Numbered from the stretch's first letter, positions 36,679 through 45,966 are shown. The stretch is 64,000 bases of DNA from JACCZX01 sp963729165 (GCA_963729165.1 CAVSMM010000004.1:117628-181627), one strand, 5' to 3'. Notes: generated by a model not told the origin, from the sequence alone. A program made the numbers and translations.

Positions 36679-37170
36679 TTGCGCAAGCTGTTGGTAGCGT
36701 TTGCAGGTGCACTAATCGTTGGTGCCGCGCCTGCCTTCGCGCAAAGTCCGGGCGAAGTCGGAAGTGCCATTACGTGGCGCGACGTCAAGCTGATCGACGG
36801 CCGCACGCTGAAGGCGGTCGAGCTCAATGGCAGCGCTGTTGTCGTGCAGATCTGGGCGTCATGGTGTCCCTTTTGCGCGGCGCAGAACCCGCACGTTCAA
36901 AAGCTGCACGATGCCTACTCGAGGCGCGGCCTCCAGGTGCTTGCGTTTTCGATCGATCAAACCGAGCAGGCGGCCAAGGAATACTTGGCTAGACACGAGT
37001 ACACATTCAATGTCGCGATGCGCAGTGGCGATGTCGATCGGTGGTTTGGGCGCAACCGTACGCTGCCGGAAACCTACGTGGTCGATGCGAAGGGGACGGT
37101 GGTGTTCGTGCAACGTGGCGAGATGTTTCCCGAGGACATCGCGGCGCTGTCGCGCTTTGCAGTGAAGTAG
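36679..37170 (+). CDS. Periplasmic TlpA/SoxW-like thioredoxin
   Basis: A 163-residue thioredoxin-fold protein with signal peptide ending 'AAPAFAQ' and redox motif 'WCPFC' near residue 62 in 'VVVQIWASWCPFCAAQNPH'. Start codon is TTG at 36679, the only start giving a full signal peptide. It probably keeps Sox cysteines, such as that of SoxY, reduced. It overlaps the soxB GTG by one base. Confidence 0.82.
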   Translation: MRKLLVAFAGALIVGAAPAFAQSPGEVGSAITWRDVKLIDGRTLKAVELNGSAVVVQIWASWCPFCAAQNPHVQKLHDAYSRRGLQVLAFSIDQTEQAAKEYLARHEYTFNVAMRSGDVDRWFGRNRTLPETYVVDAKGTVVFVQRGEMFPEDIAALSRFAVK

Positions 37171-38882
37171 TGGAGCGCCGCGAATTCCTGCAAACGCTTG
37201 CCTTCGCGGCGTCGGCCGGGATGACCGTTGCATCCCGCGAGGCGCTCGCCGCGGGGTCGTCCGCGGCAAATATGTATGACATCCCGCGCTTCGGCAACGT
37301 TCACTTTCTGCATTTCACCGATTGCCACGCGCAGCTGTTGCCGATTTATTTTCGCGAGCCGAGCGTCAATCTGGGTGTAGGACCTGCGCGGGGCCAGCCG
37401 CCCCATCTAATCGGTGAGCATTTGCTCAAGCACTTCAACATTGCTCGCGGTACGCCTCAAGCGCACGCCTTTACCTATCTCGACTTCACACAAGCTGCTC
37501 GCACCTACGGCAAGGTCGGCGGCTTCGCTCATCTGTCGACGCTGATCAAGCGTATTAAGGCAGGCCGACCGGGCGCGCTGCTGCTCGACGGCGGTGATTC
37601 GTGGCAGGGCTCGGCGACCGCGCTTTGGACGAACGCGCAAGACATGGTCGATGCGAACAAGCTGCTTGGCGTCGACGTGATGACTGCCCATTGGGAAATG
37701 ACTTACGGCGCGAAGCGCGTGCAGGAGATCGTGGACAAGGATTTCAAAGGCCGCATCGACTTCATTGCACAGAACATCAAAACTGCCGACTTCGGCGATC
37801 AGGTGTTTCCGCCGTACACGATGAAGGAAATGAACGGAGTTCGCATTGGGATCGTCGGCCAGGCGTTCCCATACACGCCGATTGCGAATCCGCGCTACTT
37901 CATGCCGGACTGGAGCTTCGGCATTCAAGAAGAAAACATGCAGAAGATGGTCGACGAAGTGCGTGGCAACGGAGCGCAAGTCGTCATCCTGCTGTCGCAC
38001 AATGGAATGGACGTCGACCTAAAAATGGCGACGCGCGTGCGCGGCATCGATGCGATTCTGGGCGGCCACACGCACGATGCGGTGCCGCAGCCGACGCTGA
38101 TTAAGAATGCCGGCGGTACTACGTTGGTGACTAATGCCGGCAGCAATGGCAAGTTTCTTGCCGTTCTGGATTTCGACGTCAAGAGTGGCAAGATTAGCGA
38201 CTATCGCTACAAGCTGTTGCCGGTATTTGCGAATCTTCTGCCTGCCGATACCGAGATGTCCGCCTACATCACCGGAGTGCGCGCACCCTACGTTGCGCGT
38301 CTGTCGGAGAAGCTTGCGCTCACCGAGGCGCTGCTATATCGCCGCGGCAACTTCAACGGCACGTTCGATCAGCTGATTTGTGACGCGCTAATGCAGGTGC
38401 GTGATGCCGAGATCGCTTTTTCGCCGGGCTTTCGCTGGGGCACATCGCTGCTTCCGGGCCAGACGATTCGGATGGAACACCTGATGGATCAGACGGCGAT
38501 CACCTATCCGCACACGACCGTGAGCGAACTGACCGGCGCCACGATCAAGACGATTCTGGAAGATGTCGCCGACAACCTGTTCAATCCCGACCCGTATCTG
38601 CAGCAGGGTGGCGACATGGTGCGTGTCGGCGGACTGCACTACTCGATCAATCCGCTTGCGAACATCGGGCACCGCATCAGCGATTTGCGCTTGGGTGGCA
38701 AGCCGCTTGATGCCGACAAGACGTACAAGGTTGCGGGCTGGGCGCCGGTGGCCGAGGGTGCGAAGGGCGAACCTGTGTGGGAGGTCGTCGCCACGTATTT
38801 GAAGGATCGTAAGACGGTGAAGCCGCCACGGTTGAACTTGCCGGCAATCAAGGGCGTGCAATCGAATCCCGGCTTTGCCTAG
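37170..38882 (+). CDS. soxB: Sulfate thiol esterase SoxB
   Basis: A 570-residue metallophosphoesterase/5'-nucleotidase-family protein. GTG start is followed by a Tat-like 'ERREFLQTLAFAASAGM'. Metal ligands lie in 'VHFLHFTDCHAQL', 'LLLDGGDSWQGSA', 'DAILGGHTHDA' and 'VVILLSHNGMDVDL'. SoxB hydrolyses the terminal sulfone from SoxY to release sulfate; it depends on two Mn ions. It starts at the last base of the thioredoxin stop codon. Confidence 0.95.
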   Translation: MERREFLQTLAFAASAGMTVASREALAAGSSAANMYDIPRFGNVHFLHFTDCHAQLLPIYFREPSVNLGVGPARGQPPHLIGEHLLKHFNIARGTPQAHAFTYLDFTQAARTYGKVGGFAHLSTLIKRIKAGRPGALLLDGGDSWQGSATALWTNAQDMVDANKLLGVDVMTAHWEMTYGAKRVQEIVDKDFKGRIDFIAQNIKTADFGDQVFPPYTMKEMNGVRIGIVGQAFPYTPIANPRYFMPDWSFGIQEENMQKMVDEVRGNGAQVVILLSHNGMDVDLKMATRVRGIDAILGGHTHDAVPQPTLIKNAGGTTLVTNAGSNGKFLAVLDFDVKSGKISDYRYKLLPVFANLLPADTEMSAYITGVRAPYVARLSEKLALTEALLYRRGNFNGTFDQLICDALMQVRDAEIAFSPGFRWGTSLLPGQTIRMEHLMDQTAITYPHTTVSELTGATIKTILEDVADNLFNPDPYLQQGGDMVRVGGLHYSINPLANIGHRISDLRLGGKPLDADKTYKVAGWAPVAEGAKGEPVWEVVATYLKDRKTVKPPRLNLPAIKGVQSNPGFA

Positions 38883-38884
38883 CG

Positions 38885-39382
38885 ATGCATGCTGGCCGGC
38901 GTCACGTACTTATAGCGTTGCTGTTATCGCCGACGCTGCTGCGCGCGCAGCAGCATGCCGCGGAAGGGCTGCTCCCGCCGCTGAATGATCTTCGTGATCT
39001 TGCAAGCGCCGTTGCGAGGCATAAGGCGCCGCTTTTGATTCTGTTCAGTACACCCGGTTGCCCTTTTTGTCGCGAGGTCCGGCGCAACTATCTAGCGCCG
39101 CGTGTTGCGGAGCAGGCAGGCAAAGCGACGCCCGACCTATTACTGCGTGAAACCGATATCACTTCGGAGCGAACCCTTACTGATCTATCGGGCGCACGAA
39201 TCACCGAAGCGGCCTTCGCGCTCCGCCATCGTGTGCGTGCGGTGCCCGTCGTGGCACTGTTCGATTCAATGTTGCGCCCGATCGGCGAACCGCTGGTCGG
39301 TCTGGACCGGTCGGGTTTCTACGAGGCCTACCTTGCGTCGGCAATCGATGCATCCCGCAAGCATCTGCGGCAAACTTCGTAG
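38885..39382 (+). CDS. Second periplasmic thioredoxin-like protein (SoxS/SoxW type)
   Basis: 165 residues with an export signal ending 'SPTLLRAQ' and a redox motif 'CPFC' in 'FSTPGCPFCREVRRNYL'. The cis-Pro region is 'HRVRAVPVVALFD'. It lies two bases after soxB. SoxS-like thioredoxins activate or reduce SoxY in some species. Two different thioredoxins around soxB suggest division of labour, which is inference. Confidence 0.8.
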   Translation: MHAGRRHVLIALLLSPTLLRAQQHAAEGLLPPLNDLRDLASAVARHKAPLLILFSTPGCPFCREVRRNYLAPRVAEQAGKATPDLLLRETDITSERTLTDLSGARITEAAFALRHRVRAVPVVALFDSMLRPIGEPLVGLDRSGFYEAYLASAIDASRKHLRQTS

Positions 39383-39457
39383 TCAGTTCGCCTCGATCTG
39401 CGTTAGGAGAGCTCTACGCGCGCATTGGGCGTCAGAATGCTTACAAGGAGTGTTCGG

Positions 39458-39964
39458 ATGAACGGAAAGAGCTTGGCTTTGCTTGCAGCGGTTATGGTGA
39501 TGGCGAGCATCAGTGGCGCGGGGGTCGCGCAAATCCGTGCCCCGGATCCGGCACCGCCTGAAGCGGTCTCGCGCTACGTGGTGGGCACGCGCCTTGGCTA
39601 CATCACATGCAGCAACAAGTATCGCGACTATGTCGACAAGTATGACCGCTTTGCGCTGGTCAACGAGGGCCAGAACACGGTCACCGGCTCGCCGCCTTCT
39701 GACGAAGATTATCGGGCGTGCATTCAGGAAACGCTCGTCAAGGGTCGCGACATGTACGGCCCGGTTTCGAAGCAGACAATGACGACGGCTTCGAAAGGTG
39801 CACTGAAGGACTATCAGACCGCATGGGAAACCTCGCTGACAACTCTCGGGCGAGCTGGCGGAGAGAAGCCCGCTGAGTATCGCGCACGTCAGAGCAAAGT
39901 GCTGGCACGGCTCGACGATCTGCAGCGCAAACTTGAAACGCAAGCCAAGAACAGCCCGCGCTAA
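39458..39964 (+). CDS. Unknown secreted protein between sox and sor genes
   Basis: I do not recognise a family. The 168-residue precursor has a signal peptide ending near 'SISGAGVAQ' and two Cys in the mature part ('YITCSNKYRDY' and 'DYRACIQETL') that could form a disulfide. The C-terminal half is rich in Lys, Arg and Gln and likely helical. ATG 39458 follows 'caaggagtgttcgg', a strong ribosome site. Conserved reading frame and context suggest a periplasmic accessory to sulfur oxidation. Confidence 0.65.
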   Translation: MNGKSLALLAAVMVMASISGAGVAQIRAPDPAPPEAVSRYVVGTRLGYITCSNKYRDYVDKYDRFALVNEGQNTVTGSPPSDEDYRACIQETLVKGRDMYGPVSKQTMTTASKGALKDYQTAWETSLTTLGRAGGEKPAEYRARQSKVLARLDDLQRKLETQAKNSPR

Positions 39965-40058
39965 GTTTGTGTGATACGTTTTCAAGCTACGTATCGCTGC
40001 CGAGTGTCACTTTCGGCGTAGGCTTGCGATTCGTTGTTCCGCTGAGGAGTTGTAATCG

Positions 40059-41291
40059 ATGACCAGTCCTACCGATTTATCTCGCCGCCGAATGCTTGCT
40101 GCAAGTTCGGGAGCGCTTGCTGCAGCGAGCCTGGCCGGTGCGTCACGTGTGGTTGCGCAAACTACGCCTGCGCCAGCAGCGCCTGCTGCCGCGTCTCAAT
40201 CGAAGCCGCTTCCGGCGTACGTCGCCTGGAAAGATGCGGACAGCATGATCGTTCATACGCCGACAACCATCGAAACAAAGCGCACGGCGCTCGGCGTAGG
40301 TCCGATCACACCTGCCGAGCGTCTTTATATTCGAAACAATATTGCGGCGCCTGACGTCTCGATCGTTGCGAATCGCGATGCATGGCAGCTTGCCGTCGAG
40401 GGTGTGCGTCAGCCACGCACGTTGACTGTGGCCGAGTTGAAGACGCTCGGCCTCGAATCGCTTGCGATGGTGCTGCAATGCTCGGGCAATGGCCGTGGGT
40501 ATTTCACGTCGAAGCCCAGCGGAACGCCTTGGAGGGTCGGCGCTGCGGGCAATCTGTTCTGGAGCGGTGTTCCCGTGCGCGCAGTTGTTGAATCGCTCGG
40601 CGGTGTAAGTGCCGATGCGCGTTACATCACCGGCACGGGTGGCGAAACATTGCCGGCCGGAATCGACCCGAAGACTGTCATTGTCGAGCGCTCGGTTCCG
40701 CTCAGTGCGCTGGGCGATGCGCTGCTCGCGTGGGAAATGAATGGCGAGCCCGTTCCGCATGCGCACGGCGGACCGTTGCGTTTGATCATTCCAGGCTACA
40801 GCGGTGTTAACAACATCAAGTACATCAAGCGGCTTGCATTCACGCGCGAGCAGACCGATGCGGCAATTCAGGCGACGCGTTACCGCATCGCTCCGCCAGG
40901 GACGAAAGAATCACCGGCGATGCCGGCAGTGTGGGAAATGGATCCCAAGTCGTGGATCAATTCGCCGTCACCGGAAGGTGGGCCGGTGCGTCGCGGCTGG
41001 GTGCAGATCCACGGCGTAGCGATGGGCGGCATGCAGGCGCCGCGCACGGTCGACGTATCACTCGATGGCGGCAAGACATGGCGTGAAGCAAGTTTTATCG
41101 GCCCGAATCTTGGCCGGTATGCATGGCGTCCCTTTGTGCTGCAAGCCGAATTGAAGCCGGGAACGTACGTGCTCGCATCGCGCGTGACCGATTCGCAAGG
41201 CAAGGTTCAGGTTGAAACCACGCCCGATAACGTGGGCGGTTATCTGAACAGCGGCTGGCGCGCTCACGCTGTGCAGGTAACGGTTGCTTGA
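40059..41291 (+). CDS. sorA: Sulfite dehydrogenase molybdenum subunit SorA
   Basis: 410-residue sulfite-oxidase-family protein with a Tat leader ('LSRRRMLAASSGALAAASLA'). The Mo ligand Cys141 is in 'LQCSGNGRGYF', followed by 'PLRLIIPGYSGVNNIKYIKR' and the dimerisation domain 'VSLDGGKTWREASF'. It lacks the extended SoxC segment and is followed by a monoheme cytochrome, the SorAB arrangement known from Starkeya. It oxidises sulfite to sulfate in the periplasm. Ribosome site 'ctgaggagttgta' is good. Confidence 0.87.
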   Translation: MTSPTDLSRRRMLAASSGALAAASLAGASRVVAQTTPAPAAPAAASQSKPLPAYVAWKDADSMIVHTPTTIETKRTALGVGPITPAERLYIRNNIAAPDVSIVANRDAWQLAVEGVRQPRTLTVAELKTLGLESLAMVLQCSGNGRGYFTSKPSGTPWRVGAAGNLFWSGVPVRAVVESLGGVSADARYITGTGGETLPAGIDPKTVIVERSVPLSALGDALLAWEMNGEPVPHAHGGPLRLIIPGYSGVNNIKYIKRLAFTREQTDAAIQATRYRIAPPGTKESPAMPAVWEMDPKSWINSPSPEGGPVRRGWVQIHGVAMGGMQAPRTVDVSLDGGKTWREASFIGPNLGRYAWRPFVLQAELKPGTYVLASRVTDSQGKVQVETTPDNVGGYLNSGWRAHAVQVTVA

Positions 41292-41300
41292 AGCGGAGAT

Positions 41301-41627
41301 ATGTCGTTGATCGGGAGGCCCGCATTCTGTGCGGTCGTACTGACGCTCGCTGTCGGCAGCGTACATGCAGCCGACGGCGATGATGCAGGCCGCCGGTTGT
41401 TCACCAAGGAAGCAACGCCGCCGTGTGCGCTGTGCCACACGCTGGCCGACGCCGGCGCGACTGCGAACGTCGGCCCGTCTCTCGACGAGTTGAAACCCGA
41501 CGCACAGCGTGTGATGCAAGCAGTGAAAGCCGGCATCGGGGCGATGCCGGCTTACACGCAACTTTCGGGCGAGCAGATACAGGCGCTCGCACGCTACGTG
41601 GCGCGCGCATCGGGTGCCGCGAAATAG
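41301..41627 (+). CDS. sorB: Monoheme cytochrome c subunit SorB
   Basis: A 108-residue precursor with a signal peptide ending 'GSVHAAD'. One heme c motif 'CALCH' near residue 45, distal Met in 'GAMPAYTQLSGEQIQALARY'. It accepts electrons from SorA and passes them to cytochrome c or the terminal oxidase. Nine bases separate it from sorA. Confidence 0.88.
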   Translation: MSLIGRPAFCAVVLTLAVGSVHAADGDDAGRRLFTKEATPPCALCHTLADAGATANVGPSLDELKPDAQRVMQAVKAGIGAMPAYTQLSGEQIQALARYVARASGAAK

Positions 41628-41752
41628 CATCGAATTCTCGAGCTCGGACCGAATCGGGATTCGCCGAAGCGAGTTGACGTTGTCGATGCTTTTACAATTC
41701 AACTGGTTGCGATCGTAGCGGCGAGCCATTCTGCTTGCTGAGAGGAGACGCA

Positions 41753-42420
41753 ATGGCGTTCATAAGGAGCGGTCAGTTTCAGAGTGCGTTGAAGCCCTTG
41801 CTTGCTTAGGAATTTTGTTCAGCGTGTCAGCATCTGCCGATATTTTTCACGGCGTCGACTTTCCTGACGGGGTGGCTTCGTTCGCAGACAGTGTCGTCTC
41901 CTACAACCCCGCGTTTGGCGGGGGAAACGTACCGTCAGCCACCTTCCAAGATTCGTCTCAAGCGCTCGGAGCTCCAAACGTTCCGGAAGGCGTAGACCCT
42001 GAGTATGTCAGTCTCGGTGCTGGGGGGCGGATCGTTCTGAGGTTTACCAACAACTCGCTGACAGGTAGTGGTAACTCGAATCAGGATCTGTGGATCTTCG
42101 AGATTGGCCCTGATGTGGAGGACACGTTTGTAGACATCAGTAAGGACGGATCAGATTGGTTCAGCGTTGGCAAGGTCACAGGGGCAACGAAGGGTGTCGA
42201 TATCGATGCTTTCGGATTCGGCACGTCTGATTTCTTCTCCTTCGTTCGGCTAACGGACGACATTGCCTTGGATGCCGTGACCGGTACAACGGTTGGGGCG
42301 GACATCGACGCGGTCGGCGCGATTGCGTCCGCCCCGCCGGTAGGCACTGTGCCGGAACCCGCAACGCTCCTACTCGTTGCTACAGCGTTTGCAGTAGGAG
42401 CTATCAGACGGCGTCAGTAG
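41753..42420 (+). CDS. PEP-CTERM surface protein, frameshifted near the start
   Basis: The C-terminus 'VPEPATLLLVATAFAVGAIRR' is a PEP-CTERM sorting signal, recognised by exosortase. The mature part is acidic and beta-rich ('LGAPNVPEGVDPEYVSLGAG', 'DLWIFEIGPDVEDTFVDIS'). ATG 41753 after 'gagaggagacgca' begins a signal peptide ('MAFIRSGQFQSALKP') that continues in another frame ('CLGILFSVSASADIFHG'), so a one-base break lies near 41800. The protein is probably exported and linked to extracellular polysaccharide. No exosortase gene is in the window. Confidence 0.8.
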
Positions 42421-42748
42421 CCGCACGGCGTCGCCCGCGCATGCGGCGCTCCGATCTGTTGGGCTTCGCTCTGTTTGGCGCGTTCGATTGAGACGCGCCC
42501 TTTAGGGTTGCGATTCTTGCACTGCCCGAAATGTCGACACGCAGGTCTCGCGAACGCGCGGTCCCTGCTCGTGGCGATGCAAATTGCACTTGGGACATCA
42601 TGTACCGAAAGCGGTAGGCGGACGGCTACAGCGCGTTGAGCGAGCAGCATGATGACCACTGCCGCCCGGTAGACTGCGGGCCGCTAGGCAAGGCAAAAGC
42701 TCTAAACGGCGCAATTGGACGATCCGTTAAGCGCTTGAATTCAAATGT
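42421..42748. other. No gene seen upstream of tRNA-Ser
   Basis: About 330 bases between the PEP-CTERM gene and the tRNA. Short open frames show no family resemblance, and I see no clear promoter hexamers or strong hairpin. Confidence 0.4.
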
Positions 42749-42838
42749 GGAGGCGTGGCCGAGCGGTTTAAGGCACCGGTCTTGAAAACCGGCAAGGGCG
42801 TAAGTCCTTCGTGAGTTCGAATCTCACCACCTCCGCCA
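42749..42838 (+). tRNA. tRNA-Ser (anticodon UGA)
   Basis: A 90-base class II tRNA with long variable arm, D-arm 'GGCCGAGCGG', anticodon loop 'CTTGAAA' (TGA), T-loop 'TTCGAAT' and encoded CCA at 42836-42838. The acceptor arm GGAGGCG pairs with CACCTCC except for C6 opposite A67. An integrase remnant starts 126 bases downstream, so the 3' half may be an attachment site. Confidence 0.95.
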
Positions 42839-42963
42839 AACAGCCTTGCAGAATTTCACGTTTCAGTCGCAGTTGCCTCTCGATTCCCCTCTCAAGAAGT
42901 ACCGCGTTGTCGCATTTGGTCGCATACAATCGCAACGTGCGATGGGGTTGGAGTGTGGGTTAT

Positions 42964-43147
42964 ATGCCGCGAAAAGTCGTGTTCCGCTCGACTGCGTTGG
43001 GCGTCAAAAAACTCAAGAAATCTGGACCTCGCTGACGGCAACGGTTTGTATCTCCAAGTTACGAAGCGTGGTTCCAAATCGTGGATGTTTCGCTATCGAT
43101 TACCTGGGCAGAAGCCACGCGAACACGGACTGGGGGCCATCGGATAA
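42964..43147 (+). pseudogene. Remnant of a P4-type tyrosine integrase (N-terminal DUF4102 domain)
   Basis: Two frames together read like the arm-binding domain of tRNA-targeting integrases: 'MPRKVVFRSTALGVKKLKK' and then 'DLADGNGLYLQVTKRGSKSW', 'MFRYRLPGQKPREHGLGAIG'. A frameshift separates them near 43025 and the sequence ends at a TAA at 43145. The catalytic domain is missing. Its place just behind tRNA-Ser is the usual site of an integrated island. Confidence 0.8.
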
Positions 43148-43200
43148 GACGCTGCGGCGCTCATTGAACCTCTAGTTGGACGAAAATCACAACGTATCTG

Positions 43201-43773
43201 CTAGCGAGGAAATGGTGGCAACGGCGCGACCTTCTCGTTGGGCTCTTCCGGCACATGAGCAACGTTAAGCACCATCGAGATCATGGCGAAATAGCCAATG
43301 ATGCACACAAGATCGATGACGCCCTGTTCACCCAGGTAACCCAAGCACGCGCTGTAGGTCGCCTCACTGACGCCGTGGTGGCAAAGCAGCTCATTAGTAA
43401 AATCAAAGACAACGAGTTCGTCGATGGCGGCCACCGGCCGACGGCCCTCTCGCAAGGCATCGATGCTCTCTTGCGCGACGCCCGCTTTCAGCGCGAGTGG
43501 AACGTGCATGAACCACTCAAACTGCTGTGTCCAAGCTCGAGACACGATAAGCGTCGCGAACTCCGACAGTCGCGCGGGCACCTTGCTTTCAAAGCGTAGG
43601 TATTCCCCAACCTTCTGTAGTCGTGCCATCAGATCCGGACTTCGCAACAGCGCGACAAACGGTCCTTTGACTCCCTTGCGCGGGCCGGCGATCAGTTCGT
43701 CGGCCGCCGCGCGTTGCGCTTCATTCATGGACTCGCGAGCCAGGGGCAGCATGCGCATGGTTGAAGTAGACAT
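43201..43773 (-). CDS. Carboxymuconolactone decarboxylase / AhpD-like protein
   Basis: 190 residues of the CMD/AhpD superfamily: 'GPRKGVKGPFVALLRSPDLM', 'YLRFESKVPARLSEFATLIV', 'WFMHVPLALKAGVAQESIDA'. The CxxC redox pair of AhpD is absent, so a decarboxylase-like or gamma-lactone role is more likely than peroxidase reduction. It is probably cotranscribed with the MFS gene upstream of it on the same strand (23-base gap). Confidence 0.8.
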   Translation of the reverse strand: MSTSTMRMLPLARESMNEAQRAAADELIAGPRKGVKGPFVALLRSPDLMARLQKVGEYLRFESKVPARLSEFATLIVSRAWTQQFEWFMHVPLALKAGVAQESIDALREGRRPVAAIDELVVFDFTNELLCHHGVSEATYSACLGYLGEQGVIDLVCIIGYFAMISMVLNVAHVPEEPNEKVAPLPPFPR

Positions 43774-43796
43774 CGATGCTCCTTGAGAGACGTTCG

Positions 43797-44951
43797 CTAC
43801 CCGCGCGGGCCGTACCGAAGAACAGCCGCGCTTGCGATCAGAACTACGAAAGCGACAAAACTAGGAACTGCGACCGCGTCGCCTGCATGTCTGCTGAGAC
43901 CTACCAACAGTGGCCCAAAAAGTTGGCCGATGGCGAACGCCGCCGTCATCGCTGCGATGAGGCGTCCTGGCGCACCCGATGACAGTCGCCGCGCTTCCTG
44001 AAAGCCCGCCATGGTCATCACCATGAAAGTGCCGCCAACGCAAAGTGAAGCAGCGATGATCATGGTCATGCTTCGGGTAGTTGCGGGTAACTGAACACCG
44101 GCAGCCATAACAAGAAGACTCCACGTCATCACCATCCGTGGGGGCGTGTTTCGGAACAGCCGCGTGACCACTACGGTCGATGCTGCAGCCGCCGCGCCGA
44201 AGAAAGGCCATGCCAAACCGAAAATCCATGGGTTGTCTACCAGCCGGCTGGCCATCGCGGGAATGAATGTCGCCGGGATGATGTAGCCGAACCCAAAAGC
44301 GCCGTAGCACACAATTAACCAACATTCCGCCGATCGAAGACGCGCTGTGTGCACGTCAGCGATCTTGCCCTGCGGAACACGACTGTCGGTCAGACGCGAC
44401 CAGCCGAGAATCGCAACCAGTGCCGCACATCCTCCTAACAGCAGCCACGCTGCCCGCGCTCCTTGGGGAAATCCGGCAGTAGCCAGTGCCACTGCGCCGG
44501 CGAGCACGATGCCTACACCGACACCGCTAAATACTCGCCCAGACAGATCCGCGCGTCCGCGTTCCGAAAGACGACTTAACGTCCACGCCGATGCGCCGAT
44601 CAAGGCAAAGGCGCTCGCAACACCCGCCGCAAATCTCAGGCTCAGCCATATCCAGTGCGATTCGGTCATAGCCATTGCTGCAGTCGTGGCGGCGACAACG
44701 ACCAATGCATACCGCACAGAGGCGCCTGGTTTCGGTGCGAGGGCGAAGCTCGCCGCCGCACCGACAAAATAGCCGACGTAGTTTGCTGTCGCGAGCCAAG
44801 CTCCCTGCGCGAGGGTTACCCCATATTCCTCCTGCATCAATGGGAGCAAAGGCGTGAACGCAAAACGCCCGATGCCCATTGCTGTGGCTAGAGTCAACAA
44901 TCCAAGCACTGCTAAGTAACTTGCTGAAACCGCCGGCTCCGTTGACTCCAT
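43797..44951 (-). CDS. MFS transporter, YbfB/YjiJ type
   Basis: 384 residues, about twelve membrane helices, with the family opening 'TLATAMGIGRFAFTPLLPLM' and 'WLATANYVGYFVGA'. The family exports or imports unknown small molecules. It is divergent from the LysR gene and followed by the AhpD-like gene, so LysR probably controls both. Confidence 0.85.
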   Translation of the reverse strand: MESTEPAVSASYLAVLGLLTLATAMGIGRFAFTPLLPLMQEEYGVTLAQGAWLATANYVGYFVGAAASFALAPKPGASVRYALVVVAATTAAMAMTESHWIWLSLRFAAGVASAFALIGASAWTLSRLSERGRADLSGRVFSGVGVGIVLAGAVALATAGFPQGARAAWLLLGGCAALVAILGWSRLTDSRVPQGKIADVHTARLRSAECWLIVCYGAFGFGYIIPATFIPAMASRLVDNPWIFGLAWPFFGAAAAASTVVVTRLFRNTPPRMVMTWSLLVMAAGVQLPATTRSMTMIIAASLCVGGTFMVMTMAGFQEARRLSSGAPGRLIAAMTAAFAIGQLFGPLLVGLSRHAGDAVAVPSFVAFVVLIASAAVLRYGPRG

Positions 44952-44995
44952 GACCGAACTCTACGAAGATCGGATGTTCGCGGATACTGAATAAT

Positions 44996-45008
44996 TGAGA
45001 ACTTCTCA
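44996..45008. promoter_or_regulatory. LysR-type T-N11-A palindrome
   Basis: TGAGAACTTCTCA is a perfect palindrome around a central C and has the T-N11-A form. It lies 45 bases upstream of both the MFS start and the LysR start, in the divergent promoter region. Confidence 0.65.
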
Positions 45009-45053
45009 TTCTCTCTGGAAGAACAAACTGACTAGATACCCGCTTTGCATGTT

Positions 45054-45944
45054 ATGGATTTGACAGATCTCCTCATCTTCAAGACCGTCGTGCAGGAGGG
45101 GGGCATTGTCCGAGCTGCACGCAAGCTTCACCGTGTGCAGTCGAACGTCACCACTCGCATCAAGCAGCTCGAGGAATCTGTGGGCGCACAACTGTTCTTT
45201 CGTGAGCGGCAACGCCTGCATTTGTCCCCGGACGGCGAACTGCTGCTTTCGTACGCACTGAGGTTGCTGCAACTGGCCGAAGAGGCACGCGCCTCAGTAG
45301 CTGGGGGCCAGCTGCGTGGCACGCTGCGGCTCGGCGCGCTCGAGAGCACTACTGCGAGCAGACTGCCCAAACTGCTTAGCGATTTTCACCAACACCATCC
45401 CGATGTCCGTGTCGAACTAGTCACCGGAACGAATGACTTCCTCGTGTCTGCACTTGTCGATCGTCGCGTGGACGCGGCCTTCGTGGCGGAGTCGCCAAAT
45501 CGCGATGGAATATCGCACGTGCCGGCTTTCGCGGAGCAATTGGTTCTTATTACGGCGGGGTCTCACCGCCCGGTCCTACGTGCGCAAGATGTAGCTGACG
45601 AGACGGTAATCGCGTTTCCAATGGGGTGCGCTTATCGGCGCATTTTTGAACGTTGGCTCGGGGATCGAAATCTCGCCACTGTGCGGGTGATGGAGTTGAG
45701 TTCCTATCATGCAATTGTGGCGTGCGTAGGGGCAGGAACGGGCATCGCAATCGTGCCCGCGTCGGTGTTGGACACGGTTCAATCCGCAATGGTGGCTCAA
45801 CACCGTCTGCCAAAGCTGTTCAGCAAAGTAGTTACACCCTTCATTTGGAGGAGCGCCGAGCCGTTGCCCACTGTCCTGGCACTAACCGGGATGATTAGCT
45901 CGAACCGGCGTTCCGTCTCCAACGCCCGCACCAGACGCAACTAG
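45054..45944 (+). CDS. LysR-family transcriptional regulator
   Basis: Helix-turn-helix 'VVQEGGIVRAARKLHRVQSN' then 'VTTRIKQLEESVGAQLFFRE' is typical, followed by a two-lobed effector domain starting 'LRGTLRLGALESTTASRLP'. ATG 45054 is chosen over an upstream TTG at 45045. The regulator is divergent from the MFS/AhpD pair. The effector is unknown. Confidence 0.9.
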   Translation: MDLTDLLIFKTVVQEGGIVRAARKLHRVQSNVTTRIKQLEESVGAQLFFRERQRLHLSPDGELLLSYALRLLQLAEEARASVAGGQLRGTLRLGALESTTASRLPKLLSDFHQHHPDVRVELVTGTNDFLVSALVDRRVDAAFVAESPNRDGISHVPAFAEQLVLITAGSHRPVLRAQDVADETVIAFPMGCAYRRIFERWLGDRNLATVRVMELSSYHAIVACVGAGTGIAIVPASVLDTVQSAMVAQHRLPKLFSKVVTPFIWRSAEPLPTVLALTGMISSNRRSVSNARTRRN

Positions 45945-45966
45945 ACCGGAGTTGCACTTAAGTTCA

